A stretch of DNA of 64,000 nt from Corydoras sp. C115 (lineage: Eukaryota > Chordata > Actinopteri > Siluriformes > Callichthyidae), in NCBI GenBank assembly GCA_019802505.1, contig JAFMOC010000223.1:186001-250000 (forward strand). Direction: 5' to 3'. Shown piece by piece: positions 21,331 to 33,442 of the stretch (positions are counted from its first letter, which is position 1; each line of letters opens with the position of its first letter). The notes beneath the pieces are model-generated. The model worked only from the letters and a program-made list of their open reading frames with translations. It had not been told where the DNA came from and did no database searches. A program made the position numbers and the translations under genes.

Positions 21331-21589
21331 CAACAATCAACACTTCCTGTGTCAGGTACCTACCCTTTCTATCTGTCTGCTCACTTGTAAAGGTTGTTTC
21401 AGTGTTTGTAAATGTTGTGTCGACGTTTGTAAATGTTGTCTCAGTGTTTGTAAATGTTGTGTTTACATTTGTAAATGTTGTCTCAGTGTTTGTAAATGTT
21501 GTGTCAACATTTGTAAATGTCACGGCGTTTGTAAATGTTGTATCTGCATTTGTTCATTTATTTTGCACTTCTCCGCCACCGTAATTCTC

Positions 21590-22990
21590 TCCCTCACAAA
21601 CCTCCACACTAACAAAGGCTAATCTGCTAAGAGAGTTTGTGTGTGTGTGTGTGAGATTCAATGTAAGACCAAACCCAAACAGTGACACAAAGCTTAACTT
21701 AGCCTAAAGTTCAGAATGCCATCTTTATTCTCCTTCAATTTCAAGTTTGGTTGTTTATTTAGAGCATTATACATAGTACAATTTTCTCTAAAAGCATCAC
21801 AGTGTTCTAAGCTGTAACCACTGAAGTGTAAGGCAAAGCAAAAGTGGAAAGAAAAAAAATTCCTCTGTGTTGTTTCTTAAGGAAGAAACCTTGTAAGGAC
21901 TGAGCCTCATCATCCATTAAGAGTGCAAACACTTTATAAGTTGATTATTAAAAATGCAGAACAACTGGAGAAAGATCTTACCTTGTTGCAGTATAACATC
22001 CACACCTCGAACAGTCTTTCATTCGATGCCATGCTGTGTGTTCATGTGCCACGCTGATGCCAGGAGGAAGGCAGAACTTTTAATAATCCAGATTCAACGG
22101 CTTTACTTTCACATGGTCTGAAACTTTCTTTCCACAGGAACTGAGCATCTGTGCGTTAATATCTGATCAGGTTCTGCAATGGTAGAGGTAAATGCAGGGC
22201 AGTGAATACTGGCACAGTGGGCACCAGTGGTCTGAATATGTACCCACTTAACAAGATAGTAAGAAGCAACACAGTGGTTGGTGTTCAAATCAAAAAGCAT
22301 GAGGGTCTTGTATATGAACCTTGGTCTTTTCTATGTGTGGAAAACCTGTAACTATGGCTTTTCATAAGGAGATTAAAAACATTTTTCACAATCAATTCAG
22401 ACACACTAGAATATGTATACACACACACACACACACACAAACACACCAGTTAAAAGTTTGGACATGTCTCCCTTCTTGCTAGACTTGACTAGAATTAGTA
22501 GTTTTACAACAGACTGTAGTACATGTGTTTGTCTTTTTTTGTTAATCCCCTGTTGGTTCTCTGTTCCCTATTGGTCAGGACTACAATAGAACAGATCTAA
22601 TTTAGATGGTGTATTGTTTATTGTCAGTTCTGCAGTGACAGAGTGAGGGGGTGAGGGGGATTTAGTGCATTTTCACTGCAGGAATGAGAAAAATGCACCA
22701 ACCAAATAATACCTGCACTGTGGTGGTTCTATTGGGGTGATGAACATCATAGAACAAAGTAAAGGAGAAGTTGGACTACAGACTACAGTTGTAAAACAAA
22801 GTCCATCTTTACAGTAAGTAGAATTGATAACATGGACAGTGAATGTAAAACAAGTGGTTAATAAGTGTTATGTGAGAGCACCTATGTAATGTTGCAATAG
22901 TTCTAACGTTCCATCTAATGGACATCAGACTTTTTCTGAATCATGTTACTAAACCACAACTTTTCTCAACTAAACATTTCAGATCAGCCC
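21590..22990. other. No gene seen; L2-tail and MITE pieces
   Basis: 21,880-21,910 (TTAAGGAAGAAACCTTG) is the inverted match of the L2 3' region TCCCAAGGTTTCTTCCTTAA. 22,440-22,810 is a MITE with near-palindromic ends: CAGTTAAAAGTTTGGACATG on the left and a GTAGTTTTACAACAGACTGT stretch whose inverted form is at 22,775-22,800. Minor (CA)n at 22,415-22,440. Confidence 0.5.
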
Positions 22991-23039
22991 TGTGAATCTA
23001 CAGTATACTCCATCCTCAGTTTGTTATTTTCTCCAACAG

Positions 23040-23093
23040 GACGTTAAATGGGCATGTTCCTGTGCCATCCCTCACCGTATAATCAAGCAGCTG
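23040..23093 (+). other. Candidate orphan exon (54 bp)
   Basis: A strong acceptor (TTATTTTCTCCAACAG|G) and a consensus donor (CTG|GTAAGTA) bracket 18 open codons reading DVKWACSCAIPHRIIKQL. The frame and phase (0 to 0) are clean. I recognise no protein, see no partner exon on this strand nearby, and 18 codons can be open by chance. It is worth a transcript search only. Confidence 0.2.
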
Positions 23094-23309
23094 GTAAGTA
23101 ACTCTGCATCAAGGTCTTCAGACAAAAAAAAAATCCTAATACTAAAGACAATGGCTTGTGGCTCATCAAGTCATGGATTATTTGTTGGATCTGTTCATAA
23201 ACTAAACAGAATTAAGGTTATAAAAATATGCAAAAAATACAGTGATGTGAGAAAGACATTGAACTAAAAGAAGACTTCCAGTAATTGGTTTTGAGAATTG
23301 GCCTCATCT

Positions 23310-23600
23310 CATCTCATTTTATTCTACTTAATCATGAAAATTCAGGGGAGAACTTTTCAGAAGCTGGGTAGATACACACAGAACAGGACGCCAATCCATC
23401 GCTTGGCACACACTTACTTAAACACACACTTTATAGAGGCAATATAAAATGGGGTCATTTAACAGCCAATTCACTGTGAAGTCCAGGTTTTTTGACTATG
23501 GAAGAAAACCGGAGAACCCAAGGAAAACCCATGTGGACACAGGGAGAACATGGAAAGTCCAACCAGATCAGAATTCGAATGTGGATCCCAAGATGTTGAT
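23310..23600 (-). mobile_element. SINE copy (tRNA-derived family), minus strand, diverged
   Basis: Inverted family words: CAGGACGCCAATCCATCGCT, GACTATGGAAGAAAACC and GGAGAACATGGAAAG. The tRNA-like head is largely lost at 23,580-23,600. Confidence 0.65.
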
Positions 23601-24148
23601 GTACATACCACCACTACGTCTTTTCCTTTTTAATGTTTTCATTATGAAAATATATAAACCATAATCCATGTTTCTCTTATCAGTTCTCTTCGCTTTGTTC
23701 TCTTAAAATCAGGATCAGATCGTATTTGGTTGATGGATGCTTCTTCGCACAGAAGTCACAGGAGTGATGAAGTTTTTAAACACTGCATGCACTCACAGTG
23801 CATTTTTTTAAACAAAGGTCAAACTCAGCAAAACCCAATTAAAGTTAAAATGCTGGAATATTATTAGAGCAAGCATTCTTCCATCTGTATAATACTTAAA
23901 CCAGTAAATGAATTTTCAAAATGCAGAAAATAATATTTTATGCTTGCTTTATTAGATTTTTATATGGTTAATTTTATGACATGTTTTAGTAAAAAATATG
24001 CATATATCAAAAATGAATTATAATGCAGAAGCTACAGTTCTGACTACAAGTAAAAAGTTTGTTTATACATTAAATTATACTGGCCTCTCCTACAAAATTC
24101 TGCATTATGGGTCACAATAAATAAGAATATTATTATTATTATTAATAC

Positions 24149-24440
24149 GGCTTAGTGGTTAGCTTTTCTACCTTCCGCACAAATCCTGATCTGTGTAGAG
24201 ATTCTATGTTTCTCAGTGTCCATTAGGGTTTCCTCTGGTTTACTCCCACAATCAAAAATATGGATATAAGGAAAAGTGGATGCACTAAATTACTTATATC
24301 TCAATTGTCCCTATATAAAATGTGTGTGTCTGGGTGAGTAAATAAGTGTGTACCCGGCGATGGATTGGCACACTGCCAAGCGCCAAAACGTTCTCTCCTG
24401 GATGGGTATGAGGAAACCCCCACTGTGACCCTAGAAGAGG
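24149..24440 (+). mobile_element. SINE copy (tRNA-derived family), plus strand
   Basis: The A-box side CGGCTTAGTGGTTAGC is at 24,149, followed by the family body and the ACCCGGCGATGGATTGGCAC stretch. It ends near AGAGGATTAAGTGGAAGA. The B box is damaged. Confidence 0.7.
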
Positions 24441-25130
24441 ATTAAGTGGAAGATTAAAGTGACCAACTGATGCTGAGAAGCTCATGCCTTGTATACAGAA
24501 AGAATGAAGAAAAGTTCCAAAATTAAAAACCATCACATGAGAAATGGTGGCATGACCACATAGGAAACATGCCTCCATTGTAACCTTTTTTGTTGCAGGT
24601 ATCTGTTTCTAAGTTTCTTTATTTATAATAAATGAAATAAAGTTTAACATAAATTCTTTAATTCTTCTCTTTGTTTTTTTGTTTCTTAAGTAGATGTTAA
24701 GGGATTAACTAATTACAGCTTTCAGGTTTATTAGCCTTTTTTAGAAAGTTTCTCATTATGTGATCTCATTAAGATTTATAATTATAAACTAAGTTTCATT
24801 AAACAAACATCACTGTTTAAACAGAATAAACAAGGCCACTGCTAAATCAAGAACATTCTAAAATAGCCTGTTCCTGTTCAAACAATGTGTCTTGTTTGTT
24901 TGACACATTTGTTTGCTGTATTTATCATTTCTGTACAAAATGATGCTTTATTTTGTTATAAATGTATTAGTTGTCTGCAGCTGCACTGAAGAAAAAAAAA
25001 GAGTTATGTGTTGTAAAAACACAATACACATACATTTAAGTAAAATTAAACTGAATATTATCCCAGATTTTTTCATACTAAAATTATAATAATTTTGTAT
25101 CTTTGATCACTCACACACATACATATATTC
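24441..25130. other. No gene seen
   Basis: AT-rich non-coding sequence with a TTTTTTTGTTTCTTAAGTAG stretch. Nothing is recognisable on either strand. Confidence 0.4.
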
Positions 25131-25650
25131 AATATCAGTGAAAGGTTTGGACACACCTCCTTTTTGTTCCACATATTGACCATGTTATCAGTTCAACTTA
25201 TTGTAAAGAAGGACTTTGTAGTTCTAGAATTACATTTATATTTAGCAGACGCTCTTATCCAAAGATTTTACAGACTGCAATCCATCTGTTTGTGGTTTAT
25301 AGTACATACTGTGTTTGTCCCCTTTACTCCATTCTTTAATGGTCAGGACCCCAATTGTACCACCACAGAGCATTTTTTGTATTATTTGGTTGGTGCATTA
25401 TTCTCATTCCAGCAGTGTCACTGGGATGTTTAAATACAACTACAGCAGCACTGCTGCTCTAAAACCCCCTAACCACATCAATTTCACCGCTGAACTGAAA
25501 ACAAACAATACACCACTCAAATAATACCTGTTTCTGTGATGGTCCTGACCAATAGAAAAGAGAGAACCAACAGGGGACTAACAAAAACCACCACTGAACT
25601 ACAGTATGTAATTGTAAAACTACAAAGTCCATCTAGAGGAGGGATTGGCA
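25130..25650. repeat. MITE-family copy with imperfect inverted ends
   Basis: Left words TCAGTGAAAGGTTTGGACAC and GACTTTGTAGTTCTAGAATTAC recur inverted on the right (GTAATTGTAAAACTACAAAGTCC at 25,608-25,630). The middle has GTACCACCACAGAG and its partner GTGATGGTCCTGACCAATAG. No ORF. An L2/SINE tail module sits inside at 25,220-25,265. Confidence 0.6.
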
Positions 25651-27060
25651 CCCTGTCCAAGGTGTTTCTGACATTTCCACATGGGTGCCCGTCAACATTA
25701 GTAGAGATACTAAATTACTTTCATTGGACCATTAAATTTACAGGCACTAGGGCATGGCTCTGCATGTGCCGAAGCGCAAGTGCATGTTTGCGCTTTCACC
25801 CCGGGTCGAGACAAATGGGAAGCCTTGTGCACAGTGTGCAAAGCAGGCACATATGTCTCGGTGTCCAATAGAGGTGCAAGGGATCACTCATGAACAGCTG
25901 AACATTAAAATACTACTTCTGGACTCATTCTCCACACCCTCAACCAATCTTCTTCCACTCTCCACCTACTTAACTATTCATTACAGTTTTTGCACTAGCA
26001 CTTTATTTAAATACAATCTGCAACTTGCACAACCGTTATGTTTACAAGTGTGTCTGTGTGTGTGTGCGTGTGTGTGTGTGTGTGTGCGTGCGTGTGTGTG
26101 TGTATGAGGAATGCTAGTTTGGGTATGTCTGTCACTTATTGTGCACTGTGGGCTATTGGAACCAAAGACAAATTCCTTGTATGTGTGAGCATACTTGGCC
26201 AATAAAGTCCGATTCCGATTCCGATTCTGAAAAGCCACCTGGACACCGAGTAGCAAATGATAAGCAAAGATCAGCTCTACAGCAAAATATAAATGGGCAA
26301 AGAAGGACGAGGAAGAAAAAACAGATGAAGAGGAAGATGAGGATTAAGCAGGAAAGTAAAGATGGTCTATTTATATTTTTGTTGGTATTTTTGCTAATGC
26401 ACAAGAGGTATATTTTTGTTAATTGGCTAATTTGTTAATTTATTTTTTCCAATAGCTGATTGTTAATTTTTTCATTTGATTATTTTTCATTACTGATGGT
26501 AACTGAGTATCATGTGTTATTTGGAGTTGAGTTATTGTGAACTTTTGTTGTTAAGTGAGGGATGTTTAGATGATACATTATTTCTTTCATTGTACTATTC
26601 ATTCGTTATAGCAAATGTTAACTTAAGCATTTTGAATAAATGCATTCTAAATAAAATTTTCATTGTTGACTTTTAATGAAAAGCATTTTTAATAAACCAA
26701 CTGTAAATATCATGTTATTGTAGGATTACATGGGCCTATGTTAAATGGGTGCATGTCACAGTATATGTGACACACCCTGCCTCCAAAGGCCAAAGTCCTG
26801 GTATAAATAAAACTATGGTCACCCTAGTAAACTAAAGTGTTAAAACAGAAGAACTAAAGACTGTAATAGTAGAACCACAAAGTCACTTTCACTTTGTCAG
26901 TGAAGCCAATAAAACGAAGAAAGTGGTGAAACATGGTGCAGGATGGGTTTATAATTATAATTAAGTGGGACAAAAGTTAACACCTCCAGCAGTAATGCGT
27001 GTGATGTACTTGTACAACACGCCATGTCATCATGAAATTGTGTTTTAATAGTGAATGGGT
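25651..27060. other. No clear gene; repeat debris
   Basis: A short Cys/His-containing frame at 25,754-25,900 (GKPCAQCAKQAHMSRC) looks like a zinc-binding scrap of a transposon but is too short to name. (TG)n runs at 26,049-26,103. ATTCCGATTCCGATTCTGA at 26,207-26,230 after CAATAAAG is a LINE-type 3' tail. Nothing else is supported. Confidence 0.4.
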
Positions 27061-27449
27061 GAGTCACGTGAACTGCTCACTCGGATACACCTGGCAGGTC
27101 GAAACTGAAATGTGAACCTGATGACGAGTAGAGACTTTATCAGTCTTCATCATCATCAGGAGGAAACGACTGGCATTCACATTCCTTACAAACTGCTTCG
27201 AATACATGTCAGAATAAAAGTCCTTTTCTGCTCACTGATGCCACATTTCAAACGTGCAACGGGTAGAGTTTTATGAATTGATTTATAAAGTCGTGCAAAT
27301 GTCACTTTTTTACAAATGGCTATTTAGATAATATTTTAATTTACTTCCCACAGGATAAGAAATGGCGTGCTTGAAGGAACACTTGTTTTATCTTCACTTC
27401 TTAACGCTTTCTTTACATCGGCTGTTGTCATGCATGCATTTAAACGCAA

Positions 27450-27454
<5 letters not shown>

Positions 27455-27512
<58 letters not shown>
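27455..27512. repeat. (TA)n microsatellite
   Basis: An uninterrupted TA run of 58 bp. Confidence 0.95.
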
Positions 27513-27516
<4 letters not shown>

Positions 27517-29155
27517 AGGCATTCGTTGTAATAATATAATAATAATAATGGTATTGTGGAGTTGTTTTAAGCTCGTATTATTGTACACAGTTCACATTAA
27601 ACAACTACAGTTTAATCAGTTAATTTCGGAACAACAATCTCCACACTGCGTGTACACTCATCATATTAACGGTGAATTATTGGTTAAAATGGATCTCACC
27701 TGTAATAATCATACATAAAGAGGAGAAGATAAGGAATATCAGTCTGTAAGCCTGTAGGTTAGCGGGTTTATGTTAGCCACTTGATCACTCCGTAGTGCCC
27801 TTTTCACTCAATCGCAGTTTGTGTCGTAAAATGCGGTCAGTGCGAATATTTCTAGTTAAAAGAGAAGCGATATGAGCCACAGTTCTTCTTGGTCTTGTTT
27901 GTCTTCTGCTTTCTTTATTCATTTGTTTGTTGACGTTCCTCGGCTTTGCGACACTTTCACATGGTTGTCGATGCCGATGTGGATTAAGAGGTGTGTAAGG
28001 GGCGTGTCTCAAATCAGATGAACCTGCCCACTCTCGCGCGAACTGCTTGTACTATAATCACGTTTTCGTTTATTTTTTTATTTATTTGTATTTAATATTT
28101 TAAAACAAATAATTATATGTTTGTGAAAGGCATTATTTGATATGAGTGCCTGCTCTGATGCAACTACATAAAGTTAGAGTGGGACCTGTAGGTAAAATAC
28201 TAGATTTGGGTTAACAGTTCAGATTACATTATAAACCTAATTAATTTATGTTCGTGTACATTTTAAAGGCATACTGCTGAAACTTTTACACACTGTGCTC
28301 ACTAACTGCGACTGGAAACAGTAAACAGTTACCACATTGTCATTGTTGCCAACTCTTCAGTAAGGAAAGTAGCTATTGGCTGACGTAAACGGAGATCGAA
28401 GTTATTTGTATAACAGTTCATTTGTGTGTTAAATGAATAAACATTGTGGAATAGAAAAAAGTGAGTAAAAAACACACTATAAATATGTTAAAACTACAAA
28501 TGAACGGCTGATTGTTTTTTTTTTACTTTGAAATAAGCCGACACTTAAAATAACTTCATGACAATAAATTATATAAATTTTATGTTACCTAGCTAGGTTT
28601 TTGACACAGCGTTAAATGACTGACACTGTGAAAGACAAATGCATTTATATTTTCATCGAGCTCTGTAATTAGGGGGCGGGGTCAGTGGCAGCTTTGGGCA
28701 TGCGCAGTTCATTGTTGACGTATGAGACCAGAAAATGTTGGCAACAGTGAAGGAAAGTTTGGCTCTTTTATTAAAGAGAAGAGTCGGCTCTTTCGACTAA
28801 TAAACGGCTCTTAATTTATTATCATCATCTGAAGCCATTTATAGGCCTAACTTTGCAAATACAAATGCTTTGTGTTTAACTTTGAAAGCCAATAATTTGG
28901 CACATGCCATTACAAAACAAAGCATTCATATTTCAGCCAAAAGAGCCGACTCTGAAAAAAAAACTTCTCACCACTACCTCTGTGTAGATGTCAGTGACTT
29001 TGTGTTTCTGTAGTTTGCATTAGTTATATAATCATTTATAGGGGCTCACACTGACAACTGTGATAATGTGATTTTGGGGTCTAAATTGACAAAAGTGCCC
29101 TCTAAGATCACAGAATTCCTTGTTTCCCCTGTGTTTGGAATAGCGGAGTTGGAGG
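27513..29155. other. No supported gene; hAT-like GAGCCGACTCT words
   Basis: Mostly unassigned AT-rich sequence. At 28,765-28,810 and 28,935-28,955 there are inverted words (GAGTCGGCTCTTT and AAAGAGCCGACTC). Such words are common in subterminal parts of hAT-type elements. A GC-box-like GGGGGCGGGG at 28,671 and TGGGCATGCGCAG at 28,696 (an NRF1-like site) stand close together and could be promoter debris. Confidence 0.35.

Positions 29156-29156
<1 letters not shown>

Positions 29157-29206
<50 letters not shown>
29157..29206. repeat. (TTA)n trinucleotide array
   Basis: About 16 ATT repeats. Confidence 0.95.
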
Positions 29207-29329
29207 GTTATATTTACTTTTGCTATTGCATAACAGACATGTTTATTGGACATTTATTAAAATACGGAATAAACTGAGTCCCGTATTGGTTTAGTATGGA
29301 ACGCAACATTTATTTGCCAAAAACATTTA

Positions 29330-31980
29330 CATACATTACATTTACATTTAGCAGACACTTTTATCCAAAGTGACTTACAAATGAGAATATTACAAGTCAG
29401 AAGTTGTGCAGAAAACCAACTCCACTGTAAAATCAACAAACCTGATTGTTATTGTTATTTGATGCTGCGCCCCCCCCCCTCTTTTTTTATTTAATATATT
29501 TTTATTATTATTATTATTTTTTACAACAGGTATTTGTTAAAGAGATGCGTTTTTAGTAGTTTCTTAAAACTGCTTAGTCATACTGCCTTACGGACAGAGT
29601 TGGGAAGATCGTTCCACCATTTTGCAGTGGTGAACGCCACAGAGTGAGAATTAGCTCCTCGGTGAGGTGGAATCACAAGGCAGCAATCATCACTGGAGCG
29701 AAGTGAACGAGACGGAGTGTATTATGAAAAGATAGAGTGAAGGTAGGAGGGGGAAGATTCAGAAATGGTTCTGTAGGCCAGAGTCAGTGACTTGTACTGA
29801 ATGCGAGCAGCTACAGGGAGCCAGGGAGCAAATACAGGGAAATGAGTAATGGAGTGACATGAGCTCGCTTGGGCTGGTTAAACACAATTCGCTCTGCAGA
29901 GTTTTGAATTAGTTGAAGAGGTCTGATTGTGGAAGCTGGGATACCGGCAAGTATAGGTGATAGGACTAGGGCTTGAACAAGCAGTTGGGTAGCATGTTCA
30001 GTCAAGAAGGGTCTGATCCTCCTTATGTTGTAAAGAAGGAATCGGTTTTGATAACATGATTAGAGAGTTTAAGGTGGGAGTCTATTGTGAAACCAAGGTT
30101 ACGGACCGAATCGGTTGGGGAGATTGTGGAGCTGTCAATTTGGAAGGTCAGGTCGTGATGGATTGAAGGTGTAGCTGGGATAATGAGAAGCTCTGTTTTT
30201 TCTAAGTTTAATTTGAGATGACGGGCCTTCATCCAAACAGATATGTCGGTGAGGCAGGCAGATATCCGATTTGAGATGGTGGTGTCATCAGGGGCAAAAG
30301 ACAGATGAAGCTGAGTGTCATCAGCATAGCAGTAGTAAGAGAAACCATGCGCCTGGATGACTGCTCAGTGATGTCATGTATAGTGAGAAGAAGAGAGGAC
30401 CAAGTACAGAGCCCTGAGGCACACCAGTGCATACTTGGTGAGAGTTAGAGATCTCCCCATTCCATGACACTTTGAAGGTTCTTTCTGTGAGCTAGGAATG
30501 AAACCATTCCAGTGTCTGTTGGATCTTTTTGATTTTTGGAAAGGCAGAAAGATGGTCATCTCAACTTGTTTATTGTGAACAAAGAGAATTCTTCATGAAC
30601 ACCGTCAGTGAGTAACACTGGCAAGCGGGTCTGCCTCATTAAGTTTTTCAGGTGCTAAGAACGCTTCCGGGGTCTGAAGAGAGAGAGACCCACCTAAGGG
30701 TTTACCTGTGTACTATATATATCGTTACGTCTAGTTCCCACCCCTAACTGCCTTAGCCAATCACAGATTACCGCCCTAGGTGTTAAATCAGGCAATCCAA
30801 GCCCAGTGTTATAGTTCAAAACCACCCCACTTCCCAATGGCGGCAAGAACACAGAAGAGTTCTTTGTTTGAATACAAACTTTCGGACATTTTGGAACTCT
30901 TATTATGTGCAGGTAAAAATTTCTGATATGTCGCATCAGAAAAGCCTAATTCAGATACAGTGGACAATAGAATCTGATGATTTACTATATCAAAAGCTGC
31001 AGAAAGGTCTAGCGGCGTAAACTCAGCGGCGTACGGTCGGTCTAAGTGAATGTTGAAATCGCCGAGGACAACAAGAGGACAACCATCATCTGGGAGAGAT
31101 GATAATAACATATCAAATTCCTCGATGAAGAACACATTTAACCGGGTCAGTGATTGTCAGTGCATGGAATTCGACTGAGACAGTGTTTGATACAAGTGTA
31201 AGAGGAGAGAATTTCCATTTGTGAGAGATACGAGGAGAGTGAGAGAAGTGGAAATTAGTTGAAAGGGCAGCTGGAGCCGCGGAATTCTCGGGACGAATCC
31301 ACATCTTAGTGAGGGCAAAAACCTGAATACCAGCGTGAGTAGCAAAAGCAGGAATGAAATCAGATTTCTTGGTGGGTGACTAACAGTTCCATAGTCCTGC
31401 AGAGAAGGTGAAGGGCTCGCTTGTATTCACCTGCTGCAGAGTTTGCAGGTGTGCAAGAGTGCGCCTTCTCCTCTGAGGAAAGGAGCGGCTGTGTGAGGAG
31501 GAAATGACAGGGATGAACTGAAAATACATGCTGAAGAGAAAGGTGTGAATGAGTAAGAAAATGGATTGACTACTTAGAGATGTCCTTAGTTGCCTTGTTG
31601 TTGTCCTTGCTCGGTGGACTCGCGCAGGTAGACTCGCAGGTCTTTACACGAATAGGTCTTCACATGAGAGGCTGAACACGAGAGGCTGTCGCTTCCGCTG
31701 TCGTGTCAGCATATCTACGATTCATAAATAGCGCAGATGAAACTAGGCCACGCCCCCTCCGGAACAATCACACATTGAACGCAAGGTGCAAATAGGCAGC
31801 AGACCGAAACTAGAACTGAAACCAGTTATTCTATATAGTTATTTTCTAACTAACCGACAGTAGTTTTAATATCTAACAACAAAACTCCCAAAAAGACTAT
31901 TCAATTAACAACGATTAGGATAAAATATTGGTATTACCGTGACTCTAGGGGTGCCGACGCGCTGATTTAAGATGCACAAC
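29330..31980 (-). mobile_element. L2-type LINE (second lineage), internally deleted
   Basis: Minus strand, 5' at about 31,980 and 3' near 29,330, where it ends in the tail module AAGTCACTTTGGATAAAAGTG. The endonuclease N-terminus lies at 31,140-31,345 (FSAGLWNCQ-type text at 31,390). The block PLVVLGDFNIHL at 31,010-31,070 runs directly into LDLSAAFDIVNHQ of the reverse transcriptase at 30,985-31,000, so a large internal stretch is gone. After a solo LTR, RT resumes with the KLNLEKTELL block at 30,190 and LLVQALVLS at 29,960. A second, 5'-part copy of this lineage is at 62,290-63,730. Confidence 0.8.
30519..30928 (-). mobile_element. Solo LTR, family A, minus strand, 4-bp target duplication
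   Basis: On the minus strand it starts TATCAGAAATT (TG mutated to TA) and ends GATCCAACA, flanked on the plus strand by TGTC at 30,515-30,518 and 30,929-30,932. It shares its whole length with the copies at 6,531 and 20,516. It interrupts the L2 at 29.3-32.0 kb. Confidence 0.9.
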
Positions 31981-32154
31981 AGGTTAATCAAAGCTACAGC
32001 AGTTACTTCCTACACAAATGCCTGACTTGTTGTACGGGACAATTTGATATTTTACAGGACAGGTTGCAACCCTAACCACTGCACCACTCCAACAATATTC
32101 AGTTTCTGGTGGTCATGGAGTTCTAATTATTAGATAATGGGGAAAACAGAATAT

Positions 32155-32720
32155 GTAGAGCATGGGTGCCCACACTTTTCTGGCCCGAGATCTACTTTTC
32201 CATTGGACAGGTCATCGAGATCTACCAGGGATAATTTTTTTAGGCTTTTATTTTGAAACCTGTTTACACAGGTCATGTTAGTATTGTTGAATCACCATAG
32301 AAAATATGGCTTCAGATTGCCATTTTCACAGAAATTGCTCTTTTATTAAACACATTCCAGCAAATAGCATGGAGAAAACTTGATTTTAGTATAGAAAAAT
32401 TACCAAACACACAGTATACAGCACAAATGTAAAATAATCACTGTAACCTGCATTTCCCTAAACAGAACATGAACATTAATAAAAGAAAATGCATTTTGTG
32501 TTTGACATTGTAAAAAATATTCATCCTCCCACTCTAAATGGAAGTGATACATTTTAGTTCTTTTGGAGAGAAGTCGTTCACTCATCAGCCAAATAAAGTG
32601 CAAAAACACAAACAGAATCTATTTAATGTAGATGATTCGCGAGGCAGTGCTTCGGATTTAGGCACGGAGGCGTGGCGGTTTTGGGAGCAGAATGGTCGCT
32701 TGCACAGGGAGAGAGATTGT
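32155..32720. repeat. Repeat related to the foldback core
   Basis: It shares with 21,010-21,300 the order CCACACTTTTCTG, GATCTAC..TTTTCCA, CAGG(A/T)CATCG, TTTACAC..GTCATGTTA and GGCACGGAGGCGTGGC. There is no ORF and I could not define its ends. Confidence 0.5.
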
Positions 32721-32937
32721 GATTCAGAATGACTCACATTGTTTGTGTGAAAACGTGTGCACGCGTGTGTATAAGTGCTTCCGATACTGTGCTGTAAATT
32801 TATTTCCATGCAAATTCAAATTTGTCATTTTTTTTACCTTCTGCACTTAACTAAGAATTTATAAGATCTTATAACTTGTGTATGCTATCATGAATTTTAC
32901 TGTGAATGGAGAAAACAAACTACAGTATAGTGTAGGC

Positions 32938-33389
32938 CAGGGGTGTTTTTAGGGTTTAGAAACATCAGGGGCTTTATCCCAGATCCCTTATTCCCCCTCT
33001 GTCCTCTTTAAAAATTGCCAATTCATCAGTGTATTTATCCTTTTTTCAAACTGTTGTTACATTCATTTTGTTTGATCATTCATTATTTATATTGGATAAA
33101 AATAAATAATGTCTGTGAGCATTGGATAGCACATTCAATTCTAATAAATGGTGGTTTTGGCTGAAAATATTTGAATAAACGACCCTGAGCTTCAGCAGAA
33201 AAGCATGAATCCATTTTACGAATCAGTCACAGATGAGACAGTTTTAACAAGGTTTTGTTTTGAAATACAGTAACTTTGCGACAGTTTGCGCTTTCATAAA
33301 AATTCTGACGGTTTATGAAAGTTGAGAAGCTGCTCTTCACTCCCAATAGTGGCGAAAAAAATCTGTCTTCCTCATACAACACACACACA

Positions 33390-33442
<53 letters not shown>

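Larger units (their letters stand above)
20347..21583. mobile_element. Foldback (long-TIR) element with minisatellite arms
   Basis: The ends TACGGTGGC...GCCACCGTA are perfect 9-bp inverted repeats at the edges of much longer arms (about 240 bp each once the solo LTR is removed). The flanks match: ATTCTC at 20,341-20,346 and 21,584-21,589. Both arms contain a 21-bp tandem repeat (ACATTTACAAATGCAGAGACA type), at 20,390-20,490 and inverted at 21,390-21,550. The arms then continue to the shared words GTGTTGATTGTTGACAA and CGCGGGGAC. The left arm holds a 433-bp solo LTR. There is no ORF, so it depends on another transposase. I do not assign a superfamily. Confidence 0.8.

Noticed and set aside
25754..26107. 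Cys-rich frame as a zinc-finger or piggyBac C-terminal domain
   Set aside because: Only four cysteines within 15 codons, then a microsatellite; not enough to name.
27785..28012. 75-codon basic frame on the minus strand as a first exon
   Set aside because: It opens with a non-ATG codon, has no recognisable motif, and no partner exon could be seen.
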